Assembly: GCA_028692395.1 (NCBI GenBank)
Contig: JAQUXP010000010.1
Span: 1-64,000 of the forward strand
DNA length: 64,000 nt
Reading direction: 5' to 3'
Source: Lachnospiraceae bacterium
Lineage (GTDB): Bacteria > Bacillota > Clostridia > Lachnospirales > Lachnospiraceae
This document shows positions 36,888-45,674 of the stretch, piece after piece. Below the pieces are notes generated by a model. It did no database searches and was not told the origin of the DNA. It saw nothing but the letters and a program-made list of their open reading frames with translations. Numbering within the stretch: the first letter of the stretch is position 1; every line of letters begins with the position of its first letter. A program made the position numbers and the translations under genes.

Positions 36888-37943
36888 TCAGTCATGCCAG
36901 TGAAGCAGTTCTTCCCGCAGGCAGCCCAACAGTTCACTTTCCGGCATCTTCTTCACAATTTCGCCCTTTTTAATCAGAATCCCTTCGCCTTTTCCTCCGG
37001 CAATTCCGATATCCGCTTCCTTCGCTTCCCCCGGACCATTTACCACACAGCCCATGACGGCAACCTTAATATCCAGATCGATGTCCTGCACCATATTCTC
37101 CACCTGATTCGCCAGCCCGATCAGATCGATCTGAGTACGTCCGCAGGTAGGACAGGATACTACTTCAATTCCGCCCTTTCTAAGTCCCAGAGTCTTTAAG
37201 ATCTGTTTTGCCGACTTCACTTCTTCCAGTGGATCACCGGTCAAAGAGACACGGATGGTATCTCCGATTCCCTGATACAATATAATTCCCAGACCCACCG
37301 CCGACTTCAAATTGCCGGAATACAGAGTTCCTGCCTCTGTGATGCCCACATGAAGTGGAAAATCCGTCTTTTTTGCAATCAGCTCATGGGCTCTGGCACA
37401 CATCAGTACATCTGAGGATTTGATGCTGATCACCAGATTCTCGTAACCCATATTGCGGATAATATTCACCTTATCCAGGGCACTTTCCACCAGGCCCTCC
37501 GGCGTCACACCATGATACTTCTCCACCAGTTCCTTTTCCAGTGAGCCGCTGTTGACACCTACACGAATAGGGATGTTCCGCTCCTTCGCCACATCTATCA
37601 CAGCCTGAATTCTCTCTCTGCTTCCGATGTTGCCCGGATTGATACGAATCTTGTCCGCACCATACTCCATGGCCGCAATTGCCAGCTTATAATCAAAATG
37701 GATGTCCGCCACCAGAGGAATAGAGATCTGCTTTTTAATCTCCCCAAGTGCCTGTGCTGCCTCCATGGTTGGCACAGCACAGCGGATAATATCACATCCC
37801 GCCTGCGTCAAAGCCTGAATCTGTGCTACGGTTCCTGAAACATCCTCCGTCTTTGTATTCGTCATTGACTGAATCAACACCGGATGTCCGCCACCGATGA
37901 TGCGGTCTCCGATTTTTATTACTCTTGTATGTGTTCTGTCCAT
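36888..37943 (-). CDS. ispG: 4-hydroxy-3-methylbut-2-enyl-diphosphate synthase (flavodoxin)
   Basis: A 351-aa MEP-pathway enzyme. It has the IQSMTNTKTEDV block, a TIM barrel (LVADIHFDYKLAIAA, RINPGNIGS), and the Fe4S4 ligands in SCPTCGRTQ and VMGCVVNGPGEA. It makes HMBPP for isoprenoids. The ATG at 37943 follows AGGAGGAATAGCAGG; an upstream frame of 19 codons has no site. It lies 17 nt before polC, a common clostridial pairing. Confidence 0.95.
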   Translation of the reverse strand: MDRTHTRVIKIGDRIIGGGHPVLIQSMTNTKTEDVSGTVAQIQALTQAGCDIIRCAVPTMEAAQALGEIKKQISIPLVADIHFDYKLAIAAMEYGADKIRINPGNIGSRERIQAVIDVAKERNIPIRVGVNSGSLEKELVEKYHGVTPEGLVESALDKVNIIRNMGYENLVISIKSSDVLMCARAHELIAKKTDFPLHVGITEAGTLYSGNLKSAVGLGIILYQGIGDTIRVSLTGDPLEEVKSAKQILKTLGLRKGGIEVVSCPTCGRTQIDLIGLANQVENMVQDIDLDIKVAVMGCVVNGPGEAKEADIGIAGGKGEGILIKKGEIVKKMPESELLGCLREELLHWHD

Positions 37944-38153
37944 CCTGCTATTCCTCCTATATCTTAAACCAAGTATAGCATCCGGATTTCCGCAATGCAA
38001 GCGCAGCGTTACTGTTCACACAGGACTGAGCATTGACTGCACATCAGATTTTTCCGCTTATTCTTGCACTTTAATCCATAAACGTGTATGATGAAAGAGA
38101 CTATATAAAAACAGAATTTCCTGTTCTGTATTTTTTTTAAAAGGATGGATTGC

Positions 38154-39083
38154 ATGAAAAAACGAAACACAAAGTTCCTATTATATACAGGTCTTATCAG
38201 TCTTATGGTATCTGTGACAGGTTGTACCTCCGTACTTCCCATAGGATCAGACCCCTCGGCTGCGGTCACACAGGCACCGACCCAAAGTGCAGACTCTCAG
38301 ACAGATGTCAATCTGCTTTATACTTCGGATAATGGTTCTCTGACCATCACTCTGCCGGACAGCAGCTGGAAAAATACAGCTGATTCCGACTCCCGCCGAA
38401 CCTTTCTTTCAGAGGAAACCGGTATCCTGACCATCTCCCACTCTGTGGGGGATTACGCCGACACAGTGACGCTTCCAAAGACCCAGGCTGAGCTGGAGGC
38501 ACTTCTGCTTACAAAACCCACAGTGGCAACGGTAAGCGAGAGCCCTTTTACCAGCACACCACACACGGTTGTCAGCTTTTCTTTTCAATCTGGCACTGTA
38601 GCAAATTCCTATTATTATGAGCTGAGCTATGAGGAGGGCAATGATGTCCGCTATGAGATCGTCTGGGGCATGCAGGCGGCCCAGGAGATCATAGAGGTAG
38701 TGGGAAAGCTTTACACTGCCGATGAAGCCCAGGCAGACAAGCTTCGCAATGCTATCATGAGTACCCAGGTAACAGACTCTAATTACACCGGTATTATCCG
38801 TTCTGCCAGCTCGTATACCGCTGACAATTCCGATTCCACCGGATCAGTACATCAGTACCGCTGTATTCAATCGGCAAACATCCGTTCCAAAGCCGGTATG
38901 GATGGCTCCAGTGTGCTGGGAGAGATGTCTGTAGGTGAAGTGATCGATGTTACCGCTGAGGAAAACGGCTGGCTGGAATTCCAGTACAACGGTCAGACCG
39001 CTTATGTCTACGGTGAATATATGGAAGCAGTAACCTCCAATTCCCCCTCACCGACAGACCCTGTAACTACAAAAAAGAAATAA
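38154..39083 (+). CDS. SH3-domain lipoprotein
   Basis: A 309-aa exported lipoprotein. The N-terminus is KKRNTKFLLYTG followed by the lipobox SVTGC. A Ser/Thr-rich linker follows, then a beta-rich domain (about 55-215) resembling PsbP/DUF-type lipoprotein domains, and a C-terminal bacterial SH3 domain (about 240-295: RCIQSANIRSKAGMDGSSV to GQTAYVYGEYM) of the kind that binds cell wall. ATG at 38154 follows AAAGGATGG. It lies in front of the XpaC-TelA pair but with its own gap. Confidence 0.82.
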   Translation: MKKRNTKFLLYTGLISLMVSVTGCTSVLPIGSDPSAAVTQAPTQSADSQTDVNLLYTSDNGSLTITLPDSSWKNTADSDSRRTFLSEETGILTISHSVGDYADTVTLPKTQAELEALLLTKPTVATVSESPFTSTPHTVVSFSFQSGTVANSYYYELSYEEGNDVRYEIVWGMQAAQEIIEVVGKLYTADEAQADKLRNAIMSTQVTDSNYTGIIRSASSYTADNSDSTGSVHQYRCIQSANIRSKAGMDGSSVLGEMSVGEVIDVTAEENGWLEFQYNGQTAYVYGEYMEAVTSNSPSPTDPVTTKKK

Positions 39084-39149
39084 ACGTAACAAGAGTGAAA
39101 AAGCCCATAAACACCTGTTTCACAGGTGCAGAATAAGGAAGATAGAACC

Positions 39150-40409
39150 ATGGATAATAATCAATTCGATTTCAACAATCTGGGAGACAATATTTCCCAT
39201 CTGGTAGATGACGCAATTCATTCCCAGAACTTTAAGGAGCTCAACAAGACCATCAACAATACTATCAATCAGGCCGCAGGCGGTATTAATCAGGCAATTA
39301 AAAATGCCAGTGATGCCGCTTGCAACGCTGCAAAACGCACGCCGCATACCAACCCCTACGCCTCCAGATACAACACGCCAAATACCCGTCGGTCCGCACC
39401 TTATGACGAAAGCTCCATGGGTAATCAGCTGAAGAATTCTGTGAAAAATGCTGTACAAAATGGATCCGCACAGCTGCGGGAGCAGTATCCCAGTGGTTCT
39501 GTCAGCGGCACGATCAAGTCTCTGCTGGGCTATACCTTCGGCGGATTTGGCGGCATTGTGGTAATCATTTCCATCATACTTTTGTCTATGGGGATTGCCA
39601 CCCCGGTTGCCACCGTTCTTTTGGTAATTATGGGACTGATGTGCACAGGAGGTGTACTGCTGGGCTATTCCGGCACACGCACCTTATCACGGATTAAGCG
39701 TTTTCGTACCTACCGCACGGCGATTGGACCGAAGGCCTATATTAATCTTGAAGATCTGGCTAAAGCGACCGGTAAAACCCAGCGTTTTCTGCTGCAGGAT
39801 CTAAGCGATATGATGGCACGTAAAATGTTTGCACAGGGGCATCTTGCTTCTGACAATTCCTGCTTTATGCTGACGGATGAAGTCTATCAGCAGTACCAGA
39901 ATGCCCAGAAAGCACTGGAAGAAAAGAAGATGCAGGAGGAAGCTGACTGTGCAGCCGGGATCACACAGGGTGTAAAGCAGGTATTGGAAGACTGTGATGG
40001 CTACATCAAAAAGATTCATACTGCCAATGACGAGCTTCCAGGAGAAATCATTTCCGCAAAGCTTGGAAGGCTGGAGCTGGTAATCACCCGAATTCGTGAG
40101 GAAGTAAAAAAACAGCCTGATAAGGCTGCTGAGCTTCGAAAATTTATGAATTACTATCTTCCTACCACCTGGAAGCTGATCAGTACCTATCTGGATTTTG
40201 AAAAGCAGCCCATCCAGACGGATAACATCCGCACTTCCAGGCAGGAAATAGAGGCGACTCTTGATACCATCAACACCGCATTCGAAACGCTTCTGGATAA
40301 TCTGTTCCAGTCCAAGGTCTGGGACATTTCATCGGATATATCTGTGCTGAATACCATGTTTGCACAGGAAGGACTTACAAAGGATTCCATTAACAAGAAG
40401 GAGGATTAA
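39150..40409 (+). CDS. XpaC-like protein (5-bromo-4-chloroindolyl phosphate hydrolysis family)
   Basis: A 419-aa protein. The N-terminus is Asn/Gln-rich and hydrophilic (to about 125), followed by two transmembrane helices (about 135-180) and a cytosolic helical domain with KAYINLEDLAKATGKTQRFL and RKFMNYYLPTTWKLISTYLD, the XpaC hallmark. Start at 39150 follows AAGGAAG; a GTG eight codons upstream is the alternative. It is coupled to TelA 3 nt downstream. The pair is linked to tellurite and cell-envelope stress resistance in Firmicutes; mechanism unknown. Confidence 0.85.
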   Translation: MDNNQFDFNNLGDNISHLVDDAIHSQNFKELNKTINNTINQAAGGINQAIKNASDAACNAAKRTPHTNPYASRYNTPNTRRSAPYDESSMGNQLKNSVKNAVQNGSAQLREQYPSGSVSGTIKSLLGYTFGGFGGIVVIISIILLSMGIATPVATVLLVIMGLMCTGGVLLGYSGTRTLSRIKRFRTYRTAIGPKAYINLEDLAKATGKTQRFLLQDLSDMMARKMFAQGHLASDNSCFMLTDEVYQQYQNAQKALEEKKMQEEADCAAGITQGVKQVLEDCDGYIKKIHTANDELPGEIISAKLGRLELVITRIREEVKKQPDKAAELRKFMNYYLPTTWKLISTYLDFEKQPIQTDNIRTSRQEIEATLDTINTAFETLLDNLFQSKVWDISSDISVLNTMFAQEGLTKDSINKKED

Positions 40410-40412
40410 CAC

Positions 40413-41591
40413 GTGGATACCGAATTGAAAGAAGATGTATTAACCATGACAAGCACACCAACCCTGGAGTTTGGTGAAGCGCCAAAACCAAAGGAGGTAC
40501 CTGCCCCAGCACCTGAGGTCACTTCAGCAGCCCCTGCTTCCGAGATGGATGACTCCATGCTCTCTCAGGAAGAAAAACAGCTGGTGGACAGCTTTGTGGA
40601 AAAGATTGACCTTCACAACACTCAGGGAATTCTGGAGTATGGTGCAGGCACCCAGAAGAAAATGGCAGATTTTTCTCAGTCCACGCTGGAAAATGTCCGA
40701 GGCAAGGATATGGGAGAGATCGGTGATCTGCTGGCCTCCGTTGTGACAGAGGTAAAAAGCTTTGATGCCACAGAAGAAGATTCTAACAAGGGCTTCTTTG
40801 GATTGTTTAAGAAAACCTCCAACAAGATTACTGCTCTGAAAGTAAAATATGACAAAGCCGAAGTCAGTGTCAATAACATCAGCAATGCACTGGAGGGACA
40901 TCAGATTGTTCTTTTGAAGGATGTTGCCATGCTGGATAAGATGTATGATATGAATCTGAGTTATTATAAAGAACTGACCATGTATATTCTGGCCGGAAAA
41001 AAGAAGCTGGAAAAAACCAGAAATCACGAGCTGGTAGAGATGCGTACAAAAGCACAGACCAGCGGTCTGGCAGAGGACGCACAGGCGGCAAGAGATCTGG
41101 ACGAGTTATGCAATCGTTTTGAGAAAAAGCTCCACGATCTGGACCTGACCCGTACCATCGCCATGCAGACCGCTCCCCAGATTCGTCTGATTCAGAACAA
41201 TGACACGCAGATGGCGGAAAAGATCCAGTCTACCATCGTAAATACGATTCCACTCTGGAAAAACCAGATGGTCATCGCTCTTGGCGTAAACCATTCTCTC
41301 CAGGCTGCTCAGGCACAGCGTGAGGTAACAGATGCTACCAATGAGCTTCTGAAGAAAAACTCTGAGATGCTGAAAACCGCTACCATTGAAACTGCCAGGG
41401 AAAATGAGCGAGGTGTCGTGGATATGGAAACTCTGAAAACGACCAATGCCAACCTGATTTCCACTCTGGATGAGGTAATGAAGATTCAGCAGGAGGGACG
41501 CCAGGCACGAGCTCAAGCTGAGACTGAGCTTCGCACCATGGAAAATGAACTGAAGAACAAGCTGCTTACCTCTTCTGCTGCTTTAAATTAA
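40413..41591 (+). CDS. Toxic anion resistance protein TelA/KlaA family
   Basis: A 392-aa cytosolic helical protein with the TelA core: GFFGLFKKTSNKITALKVKY, LDKMYDMNLSYYKELTMYI, TIAMQTAPQIRLIQNND, and IPLWKNQMVIALG. It uses a GTG start 3 nt after the XpaC stop with AAGGAGGA. The N-terminal 50 residues are Pro/Glu-rich. It ends flush against the stop of the converging gene with no terminator between them. Confidence 0.88.
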   Translation: MDTELKEDVLTMTSTPTLEFGEAPKPKEVPAPAPEVTSAAPASEMDDSMLSQEEKQLVDSFVEKIDLHNTQGILEYGAGTQKKMADFSQSTLENVRGKDMGEIGDLLASVVTEVKSFDATEEDSNKGFFGLFKKTSNKITALKVKYDKAEVSVNNISNALEGHQIVLLKDVAMLDKMYDMNLSYYKELTMYILAGKKKLEKTRNHELVEMRTKAQTSGLAEDAQAARDLDELCNRFEKKLHDLDLTRTIAMQTAPQIRLIQNNDTQMAEKIQSTIVNTIPLWKNQMVIALGVNHSLQAAQAQREVTDATNELLKKNSEMLKTATIETARENERGVVDMETLKTTNANLISTLDEVMKIQQEGRQARAQAETELRTMENELKNKLLTSSAALN

Positions 41592-43058
41592 TCAGGAAAG
41601 CTTTGTCTTTGTGATCTGCTGTTCCCACATGGCCTGCCTGCGACGCATGCGGGCCAGGGCACGGCGTCTTGCACGCTCTCTTCTGACATGAAGAAGATAC
41701 AGATAAAAGCCTGCCATTATCGCAATCACTACTCCAAGAAGTACCGTGAGGAGGATTGTTTTCTGATTCCAGAACCCGGACTTTTTCACCGCATTTGGAT
41801 TGGCTACTTCTTCATTCACAGAGCTTTGCACCCGGACATCATTGACCGTCTTTGCATTTGCTTTCTGCTGTTTTGGTTTCTCGGTTGGAACAGCAAGGGG
41901 GGCAAAGGTCACAGTTACCGTATGGTTTGCCTGGACATTATCCAGTGTATAGCTTGTCATATCCGCCGTCACAGACTGAGCCGTCCCATCTACCAGGATC
42001 TTAGAAACTCCATAACCCTGATTTGGCGCCAGATTCAAAGTACAGCTCTCCCCTCTTAATATCTGTGAAGAATCCATCTGCACAGCACCATTTTCCCCGG
42101 TTACCTGAACCGTGAAGTAATAAGGAACGGTTGTCCGATACAGCCGAAAGATCCGGCGTCCGTCTGCATACTCCAGATTATCCGCCAGCACAAATTCTCC
42201 GGGGTTGATCTCACAAAGTCCCTCCGGTTCTTCCTTCGCCGGACCGTCTGCAGTAAGGGCAAGGGGCAAATCCTGCATCAATACACGCTGTGACATCGAA
42301 TACACATTCAGGTAGTTTCCAATCCCATAACTCAAAGTCAGTGGAAAGTTGATGATATAGTCCCCACTGATAATAAGATCCTGAAAATTATCTCCCTTTG
42401 CGGTTCCCGCATACTGCCCCAGATCATCTACAATCTGAAAGTTCGAATCAAGAATCTTGAAACTGTACCCACCCTCTGCATTGGTCTGAATTACATATTG
42501 ATCTGTGTCAGATTTGTAATCGATACCAAGAATATTATAGTCATCTGAAATCTTGATGGTCCGTACGAGCTCCAGAGTATCGGGATTCATCACATACAGA
42601 CAGCCCCTGGTTTCATCCGTCTTGTTCGAATACAGTGCCACATAGATCTCATGGGTATTCGGATTGTACGCCATGCCATTACCATGTTCCCAGTCTGTAT
42701 CAGCTGTGCGCTTCGCCAGGGAAAACTGTTCTACCGGATTACCTGCGGCATCTGTCTTGTTTTTATAATAAGCTGATACAGTATCCGGATCATTAGAAAA
42801 ATCAGATGTATTTTCTATGCAGATAATATAATTATCCGTGGCACAGACCGACTGCAGTACCCCCATCGGGGTCTGAAGATTCTCCTCATGGACGCTCTCC
42901 CATGTGGCGTTTGTAAATGCATCCGGTCCCGATATCTGTGCAAGGCAAACAAGCGGATCCGCAAAAGCCAGACAACCGGCCAGCAGAACCGCTGCTCCTC
43001 TCCACAGTCTTCTTCTGATGTTTGATACTCTCATGCTGCTTTTCTTTCTTATTCCCAC
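41592..43058 (-). CDS. Secreted membrane-anchored beta-propeller-like protein
   Basis: A 488-aa protein with a signal peptide (LWRGAAVLLAGCLAFADPLVCLA). Residues about 45-315 contain recurring beta motifs (GMAYNPNTHEIYVALYS, GCLYVMNPDTLELVR) as in WD40/YVTN-type propellers. An InlB-B/Listeria-repeat-like module follows (about 322-395: PYYFTVQVTGENGAV to NHTVTVTFAP), then a linker, a transmembrane helix (about 432-453) and a very basic tail (RRERARRRALARMRRRQ). GTG start with GAGGTAATCA. Likely displayed on the cell surface. Function unknown. Confidence 0.72.
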   Translation of the reverse strand: MGIRKKSSMRVSNIRRRLWRGAAVLLAGCLAFADPLVCLAQISGPDAFTNATWESVHEENLQTPMGVLQSVCATDNYIICIENTSDFSNDPDTVSAYYKNKTDAAGNPVEQFSLAKRTADTDWEHGNGMAYNPNTHEIYVALYSNKTDETRGCLYVMNPDTLELVRTIKISDDYNILGIDYKSDTDQYVIQTNAEGGYSFKILDSNFQIVDDLGQYAGTAKGDNFQDLIISGDYIINFPLTLSYGIGNYLNVYSMSQRVLMQDLPLALTADGPAKEEPEGLCEINPGEFVLADNLEYADGRRIFRLYRTTVPYYFTVQVTGENGAVQMDSSQILRGESCTLNLAPNQGYGVSKILVDGTAQSVTADMTSYTLDNVQANHTVTVTFAPLAVPTEKPKQQKANAKTVNDVRVQSSVNEEVANPNAVKKSGFWNQKTILLTVLLGVVIAIMAGFYLYLLHVRRERARRRALARMRRRQAMWEQQITKTKLS

Positions 43059-43127
43059 TGATTACCTCACATATAAACCTGATCTATTCTGTTACGCCGG
43101 ACGAAGTCTTGCCTTATAGAAAAGGGC

Positions 43128-44051
43128 TTATACCTCCGTATCACCGGTATACTGAATATCTGGAAGCAATTCCAGATAAAAATCCTGATATTCTTTTTTC
43201 AATTCCTCAATAACCAGCGTCTGCAGCTTCCGAAAACGCACCAGAGAAATATCATCCTTGTTAAAGGTAATATATACACTGATCCAAAGCTTGCGTCCTG
43301 TACGAACAATATCAAAATACAGCTGGTCATAGCCTCTTTGCTCCAGAATCGGAGTCACGATATCTCGAATCCGCTCCACAGTTTCCTGCTCCGGCGGCAG
43401 AAGAAAAAGATCTCTCAACCCGGTCACGATAGCCTTAATCGGTGTCGGAAGCATAAAGATACTGAGCACTACCGTAATACCCTGATCCAGATAGGGACGA
43501 AGCACCTCAAACCAGGACGCCTGGATAAGCTGTGGAAGGAAAAATGCCGCCGCCATTCCAATAGAGGCAACCGCATCGATTTTCCACTCCTGAATCTCCA
43601 TGGTGACAATCGGAGAATTCAAAGAACGGTTGAGCCGGTGCAGCCAGAAGATCACCAGCAGACTGATGACACAGGCAAATAATTCAAAATACGCAATCTG
43701 TGTAAAATTGATCTTTCGTCCGCCGTGCAGCATGATCTCAATATTATTTACAATCAAACCTACGGTAACGGAAACCATAATAGCGCCCTTGACCACCACA
43801 AAGAGGGATTCTACCTGCAGATAGCCAAAGGGACGATTTTCGTTGGAGGGCCGATATAGCAGTGGTATCAGGGTCAGAGATACCAGGATCATCACAAGCT
43901 CCACGGAATCATAAACTGCATCCAGCAAAACTGCCTGGGAACTGGTAATCACCGCCATCACAAGCTCCACTGCCACAAACAGTGCACTGGACCACAGGGA
44001 TATATTTAAAGCAGCTTTTTCCGAACGCTGCTGGCTCTTACTTGCATGCAT
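43128..44051 (-). CDS. Cation diffusion facilitator transporter
   Basis: A 307-aa CDF protein with six hydrophobic helices and a cytoplasmic C-terminal domain (about 215-300). Helix 2 carries the acidic pair in LLDAVYDSVELV and helix 5 WKIDAVASIG. One of the usual histidines of zinc transporters is replaced, so the metal (Zn, Mn or Fe) is open. RBS AGGAGTG. A promoter with TTGTAC and TATACT lies upstream. Confidence 0.85.
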   Translation of the reverse strand: MHASKSQQRSEKAALNISLWSSALFVAVELVMAVITSSQAVLLDAVYDSVELVMILVSLTLIPLLYRPSNENRPFGYLQVESLFVVVKGAIMVSVTVGLIVNNIEIMLHGGRKINFTQIAYFELFACVISLLVIFWLHRLNRSLNSPIVTMEIQEWKIDAVASIGMAAAFFLPQLIQASWFEVLRPYLDQGITVVLSIFMLPTPIKAIVTGLRDLFLLPPEQETVERIRDIVTPILEQRGYDQLYFDIVRTGRKLWISVYITFNKDDISLVRFRKLQTLVIEELKKEYQDFYLELLPDIQYTGDTEV

Positions 44052-44134
44052 CTTTCACACTCCTGCATCACTTTTTTGATCAGCGCCCAATATGCACCAA
44101 TCCACTTAACAGTTACTTAACAATTCACCTTACT

Positions 44135-44163
44135 AGTATACCCTAAGAGTATTTATAGTACAA
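44135..44163 (-). promoter_or_regulatory. Promoter of the CDF transporter
   Basis: -35 TTGTAC (44158-44163), 17-bp spacer, -10 TATACT (44135-44140). Confidence 0.6.
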
Positions 44164-44245
44164 TTGGAATTTTTACTTAAGTTTTTTATTGACAGAAAGC
44201 AAATATCGTGCAATGCTATAGTTCTTCTACACGTAAAGTAACCGG

Positions 44246-44273
44246 TTGACAGCTTTTGTATCCTATGTAAGAA
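44246..44273 (+). promoter_or_regulatory. Probable promoter of the MerR-methyltransferase gene
   Basis: Consensus -35 TTGACA (44246-44251) with TAAGAA (44268-44273) after 16 bp. The -35 overlaps a small AACCGGTT palindrome that could be an operator. Confidence 0.5.
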
Positions 44274-44336
44274 TAGAAGCAGAGTAAGTGTGTGTGAAAC
44301 AAAGCTGTGAACAAAAGATAGAGGGCGTGAAATTAG

Positions 44337-45521
44337 ATGAAGAAGAATGGATTTTATTCCTCGGGGGAGTTTGCGCGGATGGCGCATGTTACGCTGCGGA
44401 CTATCCGATATTACGATAAACATAATATCTTGAAGCCGTCTTTTGTGACGGAATCCGGTGCGCGATTTTATTCGGATGAGGATTTTGCCCGACTTCAGCA
44501 GATTTTGCTTTTGAAGTATCTGGGGTTTTCTCTGGATGATATTCGGGAGATGACGGTCAGTGATTCGGACTATCGTTTTATGCTGAATTCTCTGAATGTC
44601 CAGCTGAAGCTGGTACAGGACCGGATTGAACAGATGCAGCTGGTCGAGAAGGCCATTCAGGATACTACTTCTGCGATTCAAAATGAACATGTGGTGGACT
44701 GGAATCAGATGCTGGATCTGATTCATCTGACCGGTATGGAAAAAAGTCTGAAAAATCAGTATCAGAATGCTTCCAATATTTCTTCCCGAATTCATCTGCA
44801 TCAGCTATATTCTCAGAATAAAAAGGGATGGTTTCCCTGGATCTTTGAGCAGTGCCGGATTCAGCCCGGGATGCAGATTCTGGAGATTGGCTGCGGAAAT
44901 GGCTCTCTTTGGGCAGAGAATCTGGACAGGCTTCCCAGGGATATTCATATCACGCTTTCTGATATCTCCGAGGGAATGCTGCGTGATGCAAGACGTTCGA
45001 TCGGCGGCAGTGATTCCCGCTTTTCCTTTGCGGTCTTTGACTGCCACCGGATTCCTTATGAAGCGGAAGCCTTTGATCTTGTAATTGCCAATCATGTATT
45101 ATTTTATTGCGAAGATATCCCCCAGGTCTGTGCACAGGTACGGCGAATTCTGAAGCCCCATGGCACTTTTATCTGCAGTACCTACAGCAAACGTCATATG
45201 CAGGAGGTCAACCAGCTGGTGTCGGAATTCGATGACCGGATCGTGCTGTCCGGTGACAGACTCTACGAACATTTTGGTCTGGATAACGGAGCACCCATCC
45301 TGCAGCCGTTTTTTTCAGACATAGAAAAATGTCTGTATGAAGATTCTCTGATTGTATCGGAGGAAGAACCCCTGATCGCCTATGTGCTTTCCTGCCATGG
45401 CAACCAGAATCAATATCTTCTGGATCGCTACAAGGAATTCCGAAGCTTTGTCAAGCAGAAAACACAATATGGGGGATATCATATCACCAAGGATGCAGGA
45501 CTTTTTCTCTGTCATCCCTGA
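44337..45521 (+). CDS. MerR-type regulator fused to an SAM methyltransferase
   Basis: A 394-aa two-domain protein. Residues 1-75 are a MerR winged helix (YSSGEFARMAHVTLRTIRYY, GARFYSDEDFARLQQI), followed by a coiled helix (about 85-115). Residues about 155-290 are a class I methyltransferase with motif I ILEIGCGNGSLW, motif II ITLSDISEGML and the later block FDLVIANHVLFYCED. The C-terminal 100 residues are unassigned. In MerR proteins the C-terminus senses a signal, so the methyltransferase may act as sensor, as an enzyme, or as both. It is directly upstream of a MerR-type promoter driving rmlBD. Confidence 0.85.
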   Translation: MKKNGFYSSGEFARMAHVTLRTIRYYDKHNILKPSFVTESGARFYSDEDFARLQQILLLKYLGFSLDDIREMTVSDSDYRFMLNSLNVQLKLVQDRIEQMQLVEKAIQDTTSAIQNEHVVDWNQMLDLIHLTGMEKSLKNQYQNASNISSRIHLHQLYSQNKKGWFPWIFEQCRIQPGMQILEIGCGNGSLWAENLDRLPRDIHITLSDISEGMLRDARRSIGGSDSRFSFAVFDCHRIPYEAEAFDLVIANHVLFYCEDIPQVCAQVRRILKPHGTFICSTYSKRHMQEVNQLVSEFDDRIVLSGDRLYEHFGLDNGAPILQPFFSDIEKCLYEDSLIVSEEEPLIAYVLSCHGNQNQYLLDRYKEFRSFVKQKTQYGGYHITKDAGLFLCHP

Positions 45522-45547
45522 TTTTTTGATAAATATAAAAAAAGTAC

Positions 45548-45578
45548 TTGAAGGTGACCTTGGGTCACCTTTTATAAT
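45548..45578 (+). promoter_or_regulatory. MerR-type promoter of rmlBD with dyad in a 19-bp spacer
   Basis: -35 TTGAAG (45548-45553) and -10 TATAAT (45573-45578) are 19 bp apart. Between them lies a perfect 9-bp inverted repeat, AAGGTGACC (45551-45559), TTG, GGTCACCTT (45563-45571). Overlong spacers with a central dyad are the hallmark of MerR-activated promoters. The neighbouring MerR-methyltransferase is the obvious candidate activator. Confidence 0.75.
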
Positions 45579-45674
45579 GGAGTTAACAGCAAGCGTAACG
45601 CAAAAACAAATCATCAAATACTGCCGTGCCAAAAGACAGCGGAAGCAGTATACAGAACCAAAAGGAGAAAAAAC

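Noticed and set aside
44133-44801. 222-codon minus-strand frame opposite the MerR-methyltransferase gene
   Set aside because: It is antisense to a well-supported gene, has no recognisable domain and includes the plus-strand promoter region.
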